A stretch of 64,000 nucleotides of DNA, taken from positions 430,341,240 to 430,405,239 of the forward strand of contig NC_085140.1 of assembly GCF_024139115.2 (NCBI RefSeq), written 5' to 3'. Origin of the DNA: Armigeres subalbatus (lineage: Eukaryota; Arthropoda; Insecta; Diptera; Culicidae). Made by a program: the position numbers and the translations under genes. Of this stretch, positions 11,765 to 23,362 are shown in pieces. The notes below the pieces were generated by a model that saw only the letters and a program-made list of their open reading frames with translations, was not told the origin of the DNA and made no database searches. How positions within the stretch are numbered: position 1 is the first letter of the stretch; the number at the start of each line of letters is the position of its first letter.

Positions 11765-12083
11765 TCATAACTCTTTGAATATTTACTATTTTTTGAGACG
11801 TGCCATCATTATGAAATTCAATAGCGAACAAGAAGAAAACATTCCCCATCGAATGCAACTTGTTGTAGCAAAATCGATTCAGGTTTAGTACTAGAAAAAT
11901 TGTCTAATGTTCAATGTGCACACACATACGCACACACACACACGGACAGACAGACATTTGCTCAGTTTGTCGAACTGAATCGAATGGTATATAATACTAT
12001 GGGTCTACAAGCGCTCTATAAAAAGTACGTTTTGGGAGTGAAATGAAAGCCTTTCTGGTACAACTTTGTTGTACGAGAAAGGC
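11765..12083 (+). repeat. Interspersed mosquito repeat, copy C (5' end diverged)
   Basis: Contains AATGCAACTTGTTG, the CA microsatellite at about 11919-11942, GACAGACAGACATTTGCTCA, GGTATATAATACTATGGG, and the terminal hairpin with CGAGAAAGGC ending at 12083. Same family as 1241-1651. Confidence 0.7.
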
Positions 12084-12371
12084 AAAAATCCCAAACTGAA
12101 CCTTTTTGGGCATCGTTGCGCCACACGCTACTCTACTTAACAACAACAAATCGCCCGATGTTGACTTGAAGAAGCCTCCATATTGGATCGATTGGCTCCC
12201 ATACCCAAGCAGCGGATGCCAGATTCAAATACAGTTCTGCATAAGAATTCTACAGAAACTGTATTCAGTAGAGTGGTTCAATTTCCATACAATATTCAGA
12301 TATCACGTGCACAATCAAATTACATTCAAATTAACAAAAAATTTTGGAGGTGGTTTAAAATGACAAAACCA

Positions 12372-12660
12372 ATCGTTTAAGCCGATGTGCTTTACTACAG
12401 GTGTGGGCCAAACCCTAAAGTAGTATTTGTTCAACGAATTTTCGCTCTTTTGAGAGAGAAACTCTCAGCTGGGTTGCCGAAGATGGCCGATGGCGCCCGA
12501 ATGTGACGTCACGTCTGGCATACTCAGTACATTTTTCATAACAGACGTGACGTTTCACTCCGCCCGCCCACTGTGGGTGGCAATGTTTTGGTTATTTTTT
12601 CGACTAATACAGACATAGAGGACTTTGGCCCACACCTTTACTGAAGCACATCGCGTTTAA
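12372..12660. mobile_element. MITE-like element with AGGTGTGGGCCAAA inverted repeats
   Basis: GATGTGCTTTACTACAGG and TGTGGGCCAAA on the left pair with TTTGGCCCACACC and AGCACATCGCG on the right, about 35 bp. The interior is comparatively GC-rich and contains two TGACGT-type palindromic motifs near 12505 and 12545. No coding frame. Confidence 0.7.
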
Positions 12661-13858
12661 GCAAAGGGGAGCAAAAAAGTCAAAAATTGAATCACTCTAG
12701 TATACAGATTTTAAAGATTTCAATACAACCATTGTATTGAAATCTAACAATTGTATGTTATTTCAATACAGTATCTGTATAAAAAGCTTACATTTCTTTG
12801 ATTAAAACAGAATTGTATATGCCAAAGTTTTATACAATAATTTGTTTTTAGGTGCCTTAGTTAGAGTACGCCTAAAGTCCTTTGATTACGTGCAACGGAT
12901 CCGTATTGCTACATAAGTACATTCCTTTCACTTTAGCAATGACGAAATTCCCTAGCTCTTGCACAGAATACCAGCCGCTATCCTTAATAACTACTGACAT
13001 GGACCTATCCGCAATCTGCTCGCCGCTAGTGGTAGGTATGCTGTACAGGAACGATAGAAGGGCAACATGGATCCCTGACTCAGACAGAGTTGCAGCTGTT
13101 TAGCTGTGCAAGTCCATTTGATTATTTTCCATTAATCTACTCATAGACTGTTATTATCAGAGTTCAGTTCATACTATAATCAAATACATAATATATGAAT
13201 GTAACAGCGTCATTCATTTAGATAATTTGAATTCAGTTTAATCAAGTGAAAGAGGTAGTTTTAAAGTTTTCATTTTATAGTCTATAATGTACCGGACCCT
13301 AATTTTAGGCTATGTTCTGGAATCCTAATAGCTACCATGAATATATGCAAACTAGGCACAAGCCAACGAAAACTAACTTATCCAGTTAGTCAAAGACCTG
13401 ATAGCCAAAATGAGTTTCATTGCACCCCTTGCTCCCATTACCCATGTTGGAGTTAGAACTAAGGAGAATGGGAAAGGACTTCGCAATTCATTGAGAAACA
13501 TAAGCAAACATCAATGGCAGCAACGTTCCTCTCCTAGCTCGAAAGACCGATAATGTGCATGTATCGTAAATGGTCTCTGGCGAGAGTGGCACACAGTGGC
13601 GGGTTATTCCGGAAAAGCACGTAAAAATCTTTACAAACAACTTGAAATCTTGAGAAAGAACAGTTATTGTTTCAAATACTTCCTTGAAGTGTTAGGCAAA
13701 ACAAGAAGGCCTTCAATCTGTTATTTTCAGTACTCCCAAAATGATTTTTTTTTTTGTTATTAAAATGCTCGCCGATAGTCACGTTTCCACAATTCAAAAT
13801 GAAATCGCAACGACAAAATCACAAATGATGTTATTTTAGGCAATCTATAACCCCCTCA
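12661..13858. other. No recognised gene
   Basis: AT-rich. Small palindromes based on TTTCAATACA/TGTATTGAAA lie at 12715-12775. A 73-codon plus-strand frame at 12882-13103 is unrecognised. Confidence 0.4.
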
Positions 13859-14105
13859 TTAGAAGCAGAGAGGTGTAAGTGACATTTTGTTCAATATTGA
13901 GTTGACTATAGCAAAATATGCTTTGGCTCTAGAGCTTAGCGGAAATATATTGATATAGTTTGTACGATGTTTATAATAAATGTGAAAATTCACAGAAAAT
14001 TCGTATTTTTTTAACTACCATACAATTTGTATGAAACAAAAAATATTGAAAAACTTCGCACCCATTTTTTCCAAACTGAGTTTTTGTCACTTACACCACT
14101 TTGTT
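13859..14105 (-). mobile_element. MITE-like repeat ending in GTGTAAGT / ACTTACAC, copy 2
   Basis: This is the reverse-orientation relative of 7305-7543. It starts CAGAGAGGTGTAAGTGACA and ends TTGTCACTTACACC. It shares ATACAATTTGTATG and AATATTGAAAAACTT. Confidence 0.6.
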
Positions 14106-14909
14106 TACACAATTGTAAACCAATATTAAATTCAAAAGTATATTAATATTCAACGATTGAAGATACCTTATTGAGGATTGGGATATTAATGACACAGCTT
14201 CAATAGGCCGAAATAAATCTAAACATGTTGCACTCACTTCTAAAATAAGTTCAACCTCTCAGCCACTGTGTGTTGCTGGGGCCATTGGGTGTGTAAGCGG
14301 AATGAAGATAAAGGTGCTCTGTGCTGTGTGCTCTTTGCGCTCAGCATCAACAGCTGCTGCTGTTACTGCTACTGAAATAATACTACCGCCTCGAAGAAGT
14401 GATTAAAGTTATAATAATAAAATGATTTTAAATCGCTGTTCATTCATCCCGTGACCACCCACTCCAGGTTGCAAGAAAACGGAAGACCTACCCGGGTTGG
14501 AAATTCTACACCTGTCTGCCACGATGGGTTGGGCACAGGGCACAGGGAACTGGGTGATGGTGAGTTGTGAAATCAGAAGGTATCTGTGCGGGTGGATGAA
14601 TTTTACATGTGGATCCATTTGCCGAAATCACCACCCCTGCTAATTGGTAAGAACAAGGTAGAAGAGAAATTGGCTGAGACTCGAATGCTTCGAGGGTACA
14701 TTGCTACGGAGTTGAACAGCCCAAAGAATAACAGCCATTGAGAGGGTGAACGAAGAACGATAATGGATTTGCGGTCGAATTCAATCGCGCGGTTACGTGT
14801 GAGCTAACGATGTGCTGAAATAATTGACCGTTTAATCGCGAAGTGTAAGGTGATAAGTGGCTATGGCTAGTGATAACGAACGTCAATAGGTTGTTTGCCA
14901 AAGCGTGAA

Positions 14910-14989
14910 GGCAGCGTGGCCGAGCGGTCTAAGGCGCTGGTTTTAGGCACCAGTCAGAAATGGCGTGGGTTCGAATCCCACCGCTGTCA
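14910..14989 (+). tRNA. tRNA-Leu, anticodon TAG (decodes CUA)
   Basis: An 80-nt sequence folds as a class II tRNA. The acceptor arm is GGCAGCG with CGCTGTC (one G-T pair) and discriminator A. The A box is TGGCCGAGCGGTCTAAGG. The anticodon stem CTGGT/ACCAG closes the loop TTTAGGC, which contains TAG. A long variable region (TCAGAAATGGC) is followed by a TPsiC arm with the canonical B box GGTTCGAATCC. There is no intron, and CCA is not encoded, as in eukaryotes. A run of eight T lies five nt downstream. It looks intact and functional. It stands alone among repeats, with no tRNA neighbour. Confidence 0.95.
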
Positions 14990-14993
14990 ATAA

Positions 14994-15001
14994 TTTTTTT
15001 T
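14994..15001 (+). terminator. RNA polymerase III terminator of the tRNA gene
   Basis: Eight consecutive T residues on the coding strand, starting five nt after the tRNA 3' end. This is ample for Pol III termination. Confidence 0.85.
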
Positions 15002-16079
15002 ATGATTGTCAACACTTATGAAATATGTTTTACAATTCGAAGAAAAGGAGCATGTAACAAATCAGGTTGTTATGCCTAATTCAAGTATTTTATAAGTAAT
15101 AATGACATAATCAAATTCATCATCATAAGGACAGATCCAATCCAGTGTAGTTGTAAAATTATAGCTAGTTACTCGCATATTTTTGCAAGAGGCGTTTGAT
15201 AGGGTGTATATTCGGCAACTGAAACAAATATAAAAATTGGAACTGAGAAGCATATTTTACAACAATTCACATATAATAGAGGCGCCAGCTCAAATGTTTG
15301 TTCGTTATTTTTAAAGAATGTGTTTGAATATCATTTATTTTATAGGACTAAGCCTTATAAAAGCAATGTTAGTAGAAACGGGAAATGGTTGCGGTGAATA
15401 AAAAAGAATAAAAATAGTAATTGGTGGACAATTGGTAGCTTTCAAAATTACATGTTGAACTACATTCTACGTCTTGGTTGGTACTGCATAATTGATCAGA
15501 ATCAATGAAATTGCACAATTAATCTACTGAAAGGCTGACAGACATTCTCACAGTGCAAGTTTCAATAACCCAAGAAAAAATCAATAACGGTGCCGGTCAC
15601 GTTCATGAACAGTTATGAAAATAGAAGATACATGTGAATGTATGTGATATTCGCTATTTAGAGACCGTGTTTACTTTTGCGTCTCTACAAAATTCACAGG
15701 AAGGAACATTTGTTTATGGGTAGTTGTGTAGTTATGGATTCACAATTATAAGTGATGTGACAGTGTGAGCTAACACTAATATGAACTAAAATGGCTCAAA
15801 AACACTTTTTCAAAAAAAAAATTAAGGGCCGCCCCCCTTTTCCGTTTTATTTTATGCCCTGATGCTTTGGACAAAATTTCAGACCAATCGGTTAACGTTT
15901 GCGAGGTGCTAAACTTATTGGAAGTATTTATGGACAAATGTTTGGGGAAACATCAAAAAACAGTAATTTGGTGGTAGATGGCACAGTATCCGATGTAGCA
16001 CTTTGATAATCATTCAGTTGGTGCAGAATAAAATACAGAATGCCATGCTGAAAACCGCGAGGCGATTAGAGCAAAGTTA
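15002..16079. other. No recognised gene
   Basis: AT-rich sequence. A block at about 15810-15990 (GGCCGCCCCCCTTTTCCG, then CAGACCAATCGGTTAACG) has the look of a repeat fragment, but no second copy was seen in the window. Confidence 0.35.
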
Positions 16080-16930
16080 TTAGTGCCAACATTTTTCCGA
16101 AAAATAAAACTGACCTCCCTGGTCAGTCCCTGGCCTCCCTAAATCCTGGAGAAACCTTCGAAAGAATTCTTGAAGCAACCCTACTAAAAATCCTGAACTT
16201 TTTTTTGTGAGGATTCCTAGAGGAAATCTTGAAGAATTTCTTGAAGAAGTTTTTGAAGTAATTTCCAAAGAAAATGCTGAAGTTTTCATGGAAATTTACC
16301 GCGAATTCAGTTCAATATTTCCTCGGGTATTCCGTAGAAAATTCCTTGTTAAATTTTACAAGAAATCTCTTCAAGGAATCAATTTTTTCGATAATTTCTC
16401 CACAAAATCCTCCAGAGATTGTTTGAAAGCTCCTACAGGATTAATTTGACAAATTCTCTAGCACATTGTTACTATCGGAAATACCTTTGCAACTTCTACA
16501 GAAATTCCTTCGGAAGTCCCACCAGAAAAACTACAAGACCGTACAAAATTTCTTTCCGGATTTCCCGCAGGAGTCATTCCGGGAAATTTTTGGAAGAATT
16601 GTTTCGAAAATTCATTACAGAACGATATACTTTCCGGTGGAAATCTTGAAGAAACTATCAGAGGAGATACTAACACAAAATCCAAAAAAAAATCCGAAAG
16701 ACATTTTGCAACTGAAATTTCCGAAATATTTTTTTAATCCGAACGATTCTCAAAAGAATTTCTGGATGAAAAGATGCCCGAAAGATTTCCTAAAGGTATT
16801 ATCCATGGAAATACTAAAGTGGCTAAAGAAGTTTACGGAGGAATTCCAAAAACTATTCCCGAAAGAAGCCCTGGAGGATCAATGATCGAATTCCTTGACG
16901 AAATTCTGAAGGAATTCCCAAGAGTAACTT
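16080..16930. repeat. Degenerate GAATTTC/GGAAATT array
   Basis: Repeating words GAATTTCTTGAAGAA, TTCCGGAA, GGAAATT and CCTCCAGAG at irregular 20-30-bp spacing. The apparent frame of 139 codons (Lys/Phe-rich, with a PKDFLK-like repeat) arises from the array. It is not considered a gene. Confidence 0.55.
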
Positions 16931-16964
16931 AGAATGAGTTGTAAGAACTTCTTCCTAGATTTAA

Positions 16965-17022
16965 AAAAACTCAAAGGTGCAGCCCAATCGGGTTGTACGC
17001 AAAGGTGACGTAGGACTACGTA
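16965..17022 (+). repeat. Short dispersed repeat with GCAGCCCAATCGGGTTGTAC
   Basis: About 58 bp (AAACTCAAAGGTGCAGCCC and onward to the ACGTAGGACTACGTAGC palindrome). It is repeated with few changes at 25277-25342. Probably a conserved end of a transposable element. Confidence 0.6.
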
Positions 17023-17386
17023 GCAATTCGAAATTGATGTCATATGCCATGATAATTTGTGTCTTTATATTAACATTGAGCAAACTGCTCGGAGGACAAC
17101 TGAATCAAGAAGTCGAAAAGTTGCTCCCAGTTAGATAGTCTCCAACCAAGGAATTAACATGTCTCATCGGCCTCATCACCGCTGAAGCCACTCGACTGGT
17201 TTCCATTGGAGGACATCACAACCCTAGAGAAAACCATCCTCAAAAATGTCCGGAATAAAGGAGAAATAAGCAAAATCAAAAGTAGCGTCAAACCAAACCA
17301 AAATATATTTATTTGACGTTTGGTTTTCGCCCGCGATGGAAGCGTACGTGGCAAAGTGAAGAGAACTTCAAGAATTAATTACACAC

Positions 17387-18640
17387 AGTCGTCGATGATT
17401 TTTCGCTAAGCCTTCACCATTTGGAATAAATTTTTCAGCATTGCCACTACTACCCATGGCTTCGTACTGCTGCATCAAATTTTGTCCAACCGCTCTTTGC
17501 GAGATCCCGACCCAAATGGCTCGCGCGCGCCGGAAAGCAGCATTCTTAAATTTTAAAATAAATTAAGCCCGTTAGCCCCGCCCCTTTGTGATCTGATATA
17601 GGTGTAAATATAATGTGCACTTATAACGATTAATGAAATTACTTCATTAGATATAAAAAGGCTGCTTTTCGGCGCGCGCGAGCTATTTTGATCGGGATTC
17701 GGCAGACAACGGACCGTTCGGTGAATGTCAAATTCTAAGAATCCTATGAAATTTACTTGCCAGATTCTAAATTTGGTTATGAGATGTTGGTTATCATGCG
17801 TATTGTTGCAAGGAATAACAACAGAAATTTGACTCCAGACGAAGTTTCTTCATATTATAAAACATTATCTCTTGGTATCTGTCTGTCCGAGCGACGTTCA
17901 CCGATGGGTGGTTGCTGTAGATAGTTTCCACTGAGGTGACGTCTTCTTTGATATTATACAAAAGCCACCATTTTATACAAAAGAAGGTTGATCCGACTAT
18001 CCGAAATAAATTTTCTTCAAAGTGCAAAACTCAATCGTAAATAGTGAATTTGATAGCGCGGTGGGGGAGAGATGATGCAATGAATTTGAATGGATGGAAT
18101 CACTAACAGCAACGAAGCTACCACGCCAAACCCGATGCCACCGAAACAGTCTATTTTCGTAATTAACTCTTTCTTTCCACAAAATGTTGGTCCTAAGAAG
18201 AACCAATTTTCTTTTCCCAATGCGCCTTTCCAATAACTGCATCCAAACGCTTGTCGGCACCTTGCGTTGAAACTGTCGATGATTTTTCGCTAAGCCTCCA
18301 CCATTTGAAATAAATTTTCAGCATTGCCTGCCACTGCTTCCCACGTCTTCGTGCTGCTGTGTCCGCTCCGCTGCATCAGATGTCGAACCGCTTATTTTGA
18401 AATCCCGATCAAAATGGTTCGCGCGCCGGAAAGCAGCTTTCTTGTATTCAATAAATGAGGCCCATTAGCCCCACCCTTTGTGATCTGATATGGATGTAAA
18501 TATAATGTGCACTCATAACGATTAATGAAGGGGCGTGGCAAATGGAATTACTTCATTAGATATAAGAAAACTGATTTCCGGCGCGCGCGAACCGGTCCGA
18601 GATTCCGCTCACAAATGACCGTCCGGAGAATGTTATTTGC
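17387..18640. repeat. Two diverged direct copies of a palindromic GCGCGC-box element with flanks
   Basis: Both copies begin with CGATGATTTTTCGCTAAGCC (17390 and 18279). They then carry a hairpin-type element (about 17483-17725 and 18380-18632). Its ends contain ATCCCGA, AAATGG, CGCGCGCCGGAAAGCAGC and their inverted forms. Shared internal text includes TGTGATCTGATAT and TAATGTGCACT. The second copy has an insertion, GGGGCGTGGCAAATGG. A further partial copy lies at 19145-19385 and a weak one at 30650-30800. Confidence 0.65.
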
Positions 18641-19144
18641 CATGGCAGTGGCAAGCGAGAGAAAATGCAACAAAAATAAATAAAAGATTTAAAAAAATAG
18701 GTTTTACGTAAAACAAATCAAAACAAGGCACGTTACATATTTTAGCGAAGAGTCCTAGTTGGAAAACGCATCATAAGTGAAAAAAAATTGTTTTGCAATT
18801 TTGTAAAAAATCCAAAAACCAAATATACAAAAAAGGCAAAGCATTTTTCACGGTAATCACGCCATAATCTAACACATGAGATTCAAAATAATTATTACCA
18901 ATGGGAAAAAGTATACCTTTGTCGTCATTTTTTAACGAATCATAACTGAAAATCCATCTTGCACTCGAAACTTACGATCTGTTCATAGAAAAACCTGTTC
19001 TCAAATTGACTTTTCAATTTTTATGGTTCAAAATCATCTGGGGGATTACCAGGTAGTAAATATAGTCATCACATGGGAAATAATAAGTAAAGCTCTTGTT
19101 AATAAACAGAAAAACATATAATTTGTTGGTGGCAATATAGTTGG

Positions 19145-19385
19145 TTAATCCGCTCTTTGCGGCATCCGGATCAAAACGGGTCACGCGCCGGAAAGCAGCT
19201 TTCTTGTATTCAATAAATTAAGCCCGTAAATTTGAATGGATGGAACCAGTAACAGAAACCAAGCTTCCACGCCAAATACCGATGACACCGAAACAGTCCA
19301 TTTTCGCAATTAAATCTTTCTGTTCAGAAAGTGCTAGTCCTGAGAAGAACCAATTTTCTTTCCCACATGCACCTTTCCAACAACT
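19145..19385 (+). repeat. Partial third copy of the GCGCGC-box repeat unit
   Basis: It contains CCGCTCTTTGCGGCATCCGG, CGCGCCGGAAAGCAGC and TTCTTGTATTCAATAAAT. It then joins a block, AATTTGAATGGATGGAA to GAAGAACCAATTTTCTT, also present at 18085-18235. The right half of the palindrome is missing. Confidence 0.55.
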
Positions 19386-19397
19386 AACTGACACCAT

Positions 19398-19452
19398 AAT
19401 TTGTAATAAATGTAATGTAATAAATGTAATTTAATAAATGTAATGTAATAAA
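19398..19452 (+). repeat. AATAAATGTAATGT short tandem repeat
   Basis: About four units of 10-17 bp built from TAATAAATGTAAT. Confidence 0.75.
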
Positions 19453-19786
19453 AACATCGCCACTGGCGGCACTGGATCGCAACAGTGCTATTTTTGTAGT
19501 TAAACATTTCTTCATATGACATGCGGGTTCGTTGAGGTTGAATGATCTGCAGCAACACACCGAGGACCACCACCAATGCGATGGATTTCCGTTGAAAATT
19601 TTACCAGCGCCTCCGTGATGCTGTGTTCGCTCCGCTGATTGATGCGTCCGCTCTGCGTGAAATCTTGTCCAAACTGAGGATTAGATCCAAACCCGCAAGT
19701 GATTGATTTTTGATGTCTGTGCTAGTGATGCATGTACGCGATTGGTTGGTTTACCTTTTTCTAAACTTTTTATCAATTATTGCTAA

Positions 19787-19952
19787 GGGGTCGTACACAT
19801 ATTACGTAAGCATTTTTTCTGGGTTTTTCGACTCCCCCTCCCCCCATGTAAGATTTTTATCATACAAATGATTTTTAATTTATATGGTGCGTAAGAAAAA
19901 GACAGACCCCCCCCTCCCACCATAAGTGCTTACGTAATATGCGTACGGCCCC
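19787..19952. mobile_element. PIF/Harbinger-like MITE (166 bp, TAA target duplication)
   Basis: The ends are 26-bp inverted repeats with two mismatches. They start GGGGTCGTACACATATTACG and end in the near-complement CGTAATATGCGTACGGCCCC. TAA flanks both ends (19784-19786 and 19953-19955). G-rich termini with a 3-bp TWA duplication are typical of PIF/Harbinger. The centre is polypyrimidine/polypurine (CCCCCTCCCCCC, GACCCCCCC). Confidence 0.8.
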
Positions 19953-19984
19953 TAATAAATAGTATTTTCAAATCAATACAAAGA

Positions 19985-20150
19985 AGCGTTGACTCATCCT
20001 TGTTCGAATGGTCCAAAAAAATTGAAAATCCATCGAGAAACGGCTGAGATATTAAAGTAATAAAGTCTATCATATTTTCGTGACGGTCCCCGATTTTCGC
20101 AACCGTAAAGTGTACCCCAATATAGAAAAGACAGACGCAGTCCTACGTCA
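19985..20150 (+). repeat. Dispersed 170-bp repeat, copy 1
   Basis: It runs from GCGTTGACTCATCCTTG through GAGAAACGGCTGAGATATTA and GTAAAGTGTACCCCAATAT to GACAGACGCAGTCCTACGTC. It is collinear with 27190-27354. Confidence 0.75.
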
Positions 20151-20885
20151 AAAAACTGCTTGAGGAGTTACTGGAGGAATTAATTTTAAAAATTTCTGAA
20201 ATGATTGCCGCATGTACTCCTAAAAAAATCCTCATAAATTCCTGAATCAATTTCAGAAGGAATTCATAAAACATTTTCTGTAAGGCTTCCCAAAAGAATT
20301 TCCTAGTGAATTTACATAAGAATTTCCGAAGAAATTCGCAAAAGGAAACGTAAAACAATACCCAAAGGAATTTTCGAAGAATTTTCGGAAGGAATTTCTG
20401 AAGAAAATATATTTTTAAAAGAATTCCTTACATAATTTCATAAAAAATCCTAAAAAAGTCCCTGAAGGAAGAAGGTGTATCTGAAGGAACTTCAGAAAAA
20501 ATAATTGTGGAGATATTCTTTTAGGAATTCTTTAAGATGGAATACCTTGAAAAATACCTGAAATAGTTTCCTAAAGAATTTCTGCAGGAAATTCTAGAAG
20601 AATGCATATAAAACATTTTTTTGAAGGAATTTCCGAAAAACAAACTTTAAGGTAGGTTGTCAAGGTTTTCCTAAAGAAATGCTCGAAGAAACTTATGGAG
20701 AAAGTTCCGGAAAAATATCTTGAAAAAAATCAAAAGAAATTCCTGACGGAATTTCTGGATAAGTTTACGGAGGCCTGAAGAAATTTTTGAATTTTTAGAA
20801 TGAATAACTGGAGAAATTCTCTATGGAATTCTTGATGGAATGTCTGATGAAATTTCTGGACGGCTAACCTTATATTTTTTTCTGG
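20150..20885. repeat. Degenerate GGAATTTC/GAAGAAATT array
   Basis: Same texture as 5800-7015: GAAGGAATTTC, CGAAGAATTTTC, CTGAAGAAA at irregular spacing. No gene. Confidence 0.55.
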
Positions 20886-20886
20886 A

Positions 20887-21160
20887 GGTATTGTCCGGCT
20901 ACAAAGCAAGACCATGCTGAGGGTGGCTGGGTTCTATTCCCGGCGCCGGTTTAGACAATTTTCGGATTGGAAATTATCTCGACTTCCCTGGGCATAAAAG
21001 TATCATCGTGTTAGCCTCATGATATACGAATGCAGAAATGGTAACTTGGCTTAGAAACCTCGCGGTTAATAACTGTGGAAGTGCTTAATGAACACTGAAG
21101 CTGCTAGGCGGCAATGTCCCAGTGGGGGATGTAATGCCAATGAAGAAGAAGAAGAAGAGG
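20887..21160 (+). mobile_element. tRNA-derived SINE with GAAGAAG tail
   Basis: A tRNA-like head has a B box GGTTCTATTCC (20930-20940) inside TGGCTGGGTTCTATTCCCGG. A body follows (CTCGACTTCCCTGGGCATAA, GTGGAAGTGCTTAATGAACA, GGCAATGTCCCAGTGGGGG, ATGTAATGCC) and a GAAGAAGAAGAAGAAGAGG tail. This layout is that of culicine SINEs such as Feilai, though family identity was not confirmed. Relatives in the window are at 5983-6138 and, tail only, 26790-26902. Confidence 0.75.
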
Positions 21161-21357
21161 TTTTGACAAAAGGATTATTCAAGGTATTTACGAATAAATG
21201 CCTGGAAGATTTTCCGAAAATATGATGATGGATCGACTAATAAGACCCCGATATTTTGAGGGTTTTTCCTGGCATGCAGTTTTAATTCCAGAGTCAACAA
21301 AGGGTTTTGTTTCACTACTGTCCTGAACAGTAGTAAAATCCTGGTTTATTCTAAAAA

Positions 21358-22848
21358 CAGGACTGGTAGCGATGAATGCCGTTCAAAAAAGTGACTTTAG
21401 TGACCAACGATGACGAAAAAGTGACCAAATAGTGACCTTCAATAGCAGAAAAAGTGACCAAATAGTGACTTATGTATGAAGTATTGAACCAGGAATAGAG
21501 CTACAAGTTGCATTAACATTATTATGATATAATTCGTAGATTGCAAACTAGTGTTTTACTTTTGAAATCCTTTTCTAAAATGCTATCAGAAATCCAGAAA
21601 AGGCAAAACCAACAAAAGCATGAAGATTACTACTACTGGCCACGCCCATCTTCACCGTAAGGAGGCAGAGAGAGGATAGAAGCAAGAAGCCAGTGACTGC
21701 GACACATTCATATGTACCACGATATTGAGGATGGTATTCGTTGGATCAGCCAGATGCTAGCCATAGTATTATGGCATCATATTAAGTGAACTGCAAGTTG
21801 TTACACAAACACAACATTTGTTGTTTAATGTGAGCTCGAAGTTTTCTGTATAACTACTTTTTCGTCATCGTTGGTCACTAAAGCAAAATAATGATATAAA
21901 AAATCTAATTGATTCCTAGACAGTGAGTTCTCTGAACTCATAAAGCTTATAAATATTTGGTAGGATCATTTGTTTGAAAAATATAAAGAAATATAAAGAA
22001 AAATATAAAAATTCGATTTTACCTGTTATTAAACTATGGCCTAATAAGAAATTTAAATCAAGTTTTTAAGATTTTGATCTCGATGTGGCATTCTGAGGAA
22101 AACTTTGAAAGTGCTATAAAACCATTGTCTCTAATTAGAAATTCAGAAATTCTAATACACTGTAATTTTGGCAGACTTTAGTATTAAAGTTAATAAAAAA
22201 TGGGTATCCAAATAATCTAGAGTTAAAAATATATTCAATCGAATTAGTTTGTTGTTTTATTTTGGATTTAAAAAAAACCGTCCAATTAATTTACCATTAA
22301 TCAAGCATTTTTTCCTTCACGACTTCATAACTTGCTTTACATTTTTTTTTTCTTGGGACTTGCGAAACATAAAACATCAGTTTCATGTGATGAAACTAAG
22401 ACTGTTCATTGTCTTTGCCACCGGAGAGTATAACCGTTCACCAACAGAATTGGTTCTAGTTCCAATACTCCTATATTCTGTTCTCTATATTAAGGTCAAC
22501 CTTTCACATTTTAACAAATTCCATTCGTAAAGAAAAAGATCATAGTCGACATGAACCGGAAATAACCTCACGATTTTCACAACACACTTGAAACTGCTTC
22601 ACTCTAATAAAGTTTAAAAAAAAACTTGGAACTGCTTTGGTGCTTATTTTTCAAATTTTATATATTGCTACCAGATTCACATTTGAATTGATTGATAATA
22701 ATATTACAAATGAATTTTATTTCGAACTTTTTAATAGGCAATGCAAAAATAGTGTCTTTGGTGACTTTTGGATGCGAAAAGTGACTTTTTAGTGACTAGA
22801 CTTAAAATAGTGACTAAGTCACTAAAAAGTGACTCGCTACCAGGCCTG
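21358..22848. mobile_element. hAT-like element with GTGAC-rich ends
   Basis: The left end CAGGACTGGTAGCGA and the right end TCGCTACCAGGCCTG are inverted. The next bases on both sides are rich in AAAAAGTGAC and TAGTGAC words. A second, exact 28-bp inverted pair lies inside at 21395-21422 and 21856-21883, so the left third can fold separately or is a nested element. CAGG ends suit hAT, but the 8-bp flanks (TCTAAAAA, TAAAAAGG) do not match. The interior is AT-rich without a transposase. Confidence 0.5.
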
Positions 22849-23281
22849 TAAAAAGGACTGCACGGCAAGAAAACTATATTACTAAACAATTTCTAGACGC
22901 TAAAATACAATTCAAATTTCAACAGCAAATTATCAATGAACCAATTACACCAAAATCGCTGGTGCATTTCTAAAACTCTGGTGTCACTTGTACCAAGAAT
23001 ATTGTTGTTCAGAACCCAATTCATTTCGCTACCTGTAGCGTTTCCAAGCATTTTCTTACAAAATCACATGTTGACTATTGTTCAATAATTGAAAGAAGAT
23101 GGTTGATGTTTCTTGAACTGAATCAGGGATAGAACTCAGCTTGTCAATATTTTTGTTAATTGCATATTATTCGGCAACTCGGCAGCACGATTTTTTTGTT
23201 CAGTGTCGTGGCTATGCATAATATGCATTGCATATGGACCGCTCATGTTTCGATAAGGACAAATTGCAAAAAAGAATCCAC

Positions 23282-23362
23282 GCGTCTTGGAGGGACTCGA
23301 ACCCTCAACCTCCTACTCTCTAGATAGGCGTTATCCACAAAACAAGACCACTTAAAGATCCC
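23282..23362 (-). repeat. tRNA-like pseudogene or SINE head
   Basis: On the minus strand a good B box (GGTTCGAGTCC) sits in a GAGGG/CCCTC stem. A five-base-pair anticodon-like stem (CCTAT/GTAGG) closes the loop CTAGAGA. The acceptor arm pairs at only five of seven positions, and the variable region is too short for the serine anticodon that the loop would imply. It is read as a decayed tRNA or a tRNA-derived SINE head rather than a working gene. Confidence 0.55.

Noticed and set aside
16419..16885. Plus-strand frames of 76-139 codons rich in Lys and Phe
   Set aside because: They lie in a degenerate GAATTTC/GGAAATT array. No family resemblance, start context or exon signals were seen.
23282..23362. 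Functional minus-strand tRNA-Ser(AGA)
   Set aside because: Two acceptor pairs are lost, and a serine tRNA should have a long variable arm, which is absent.
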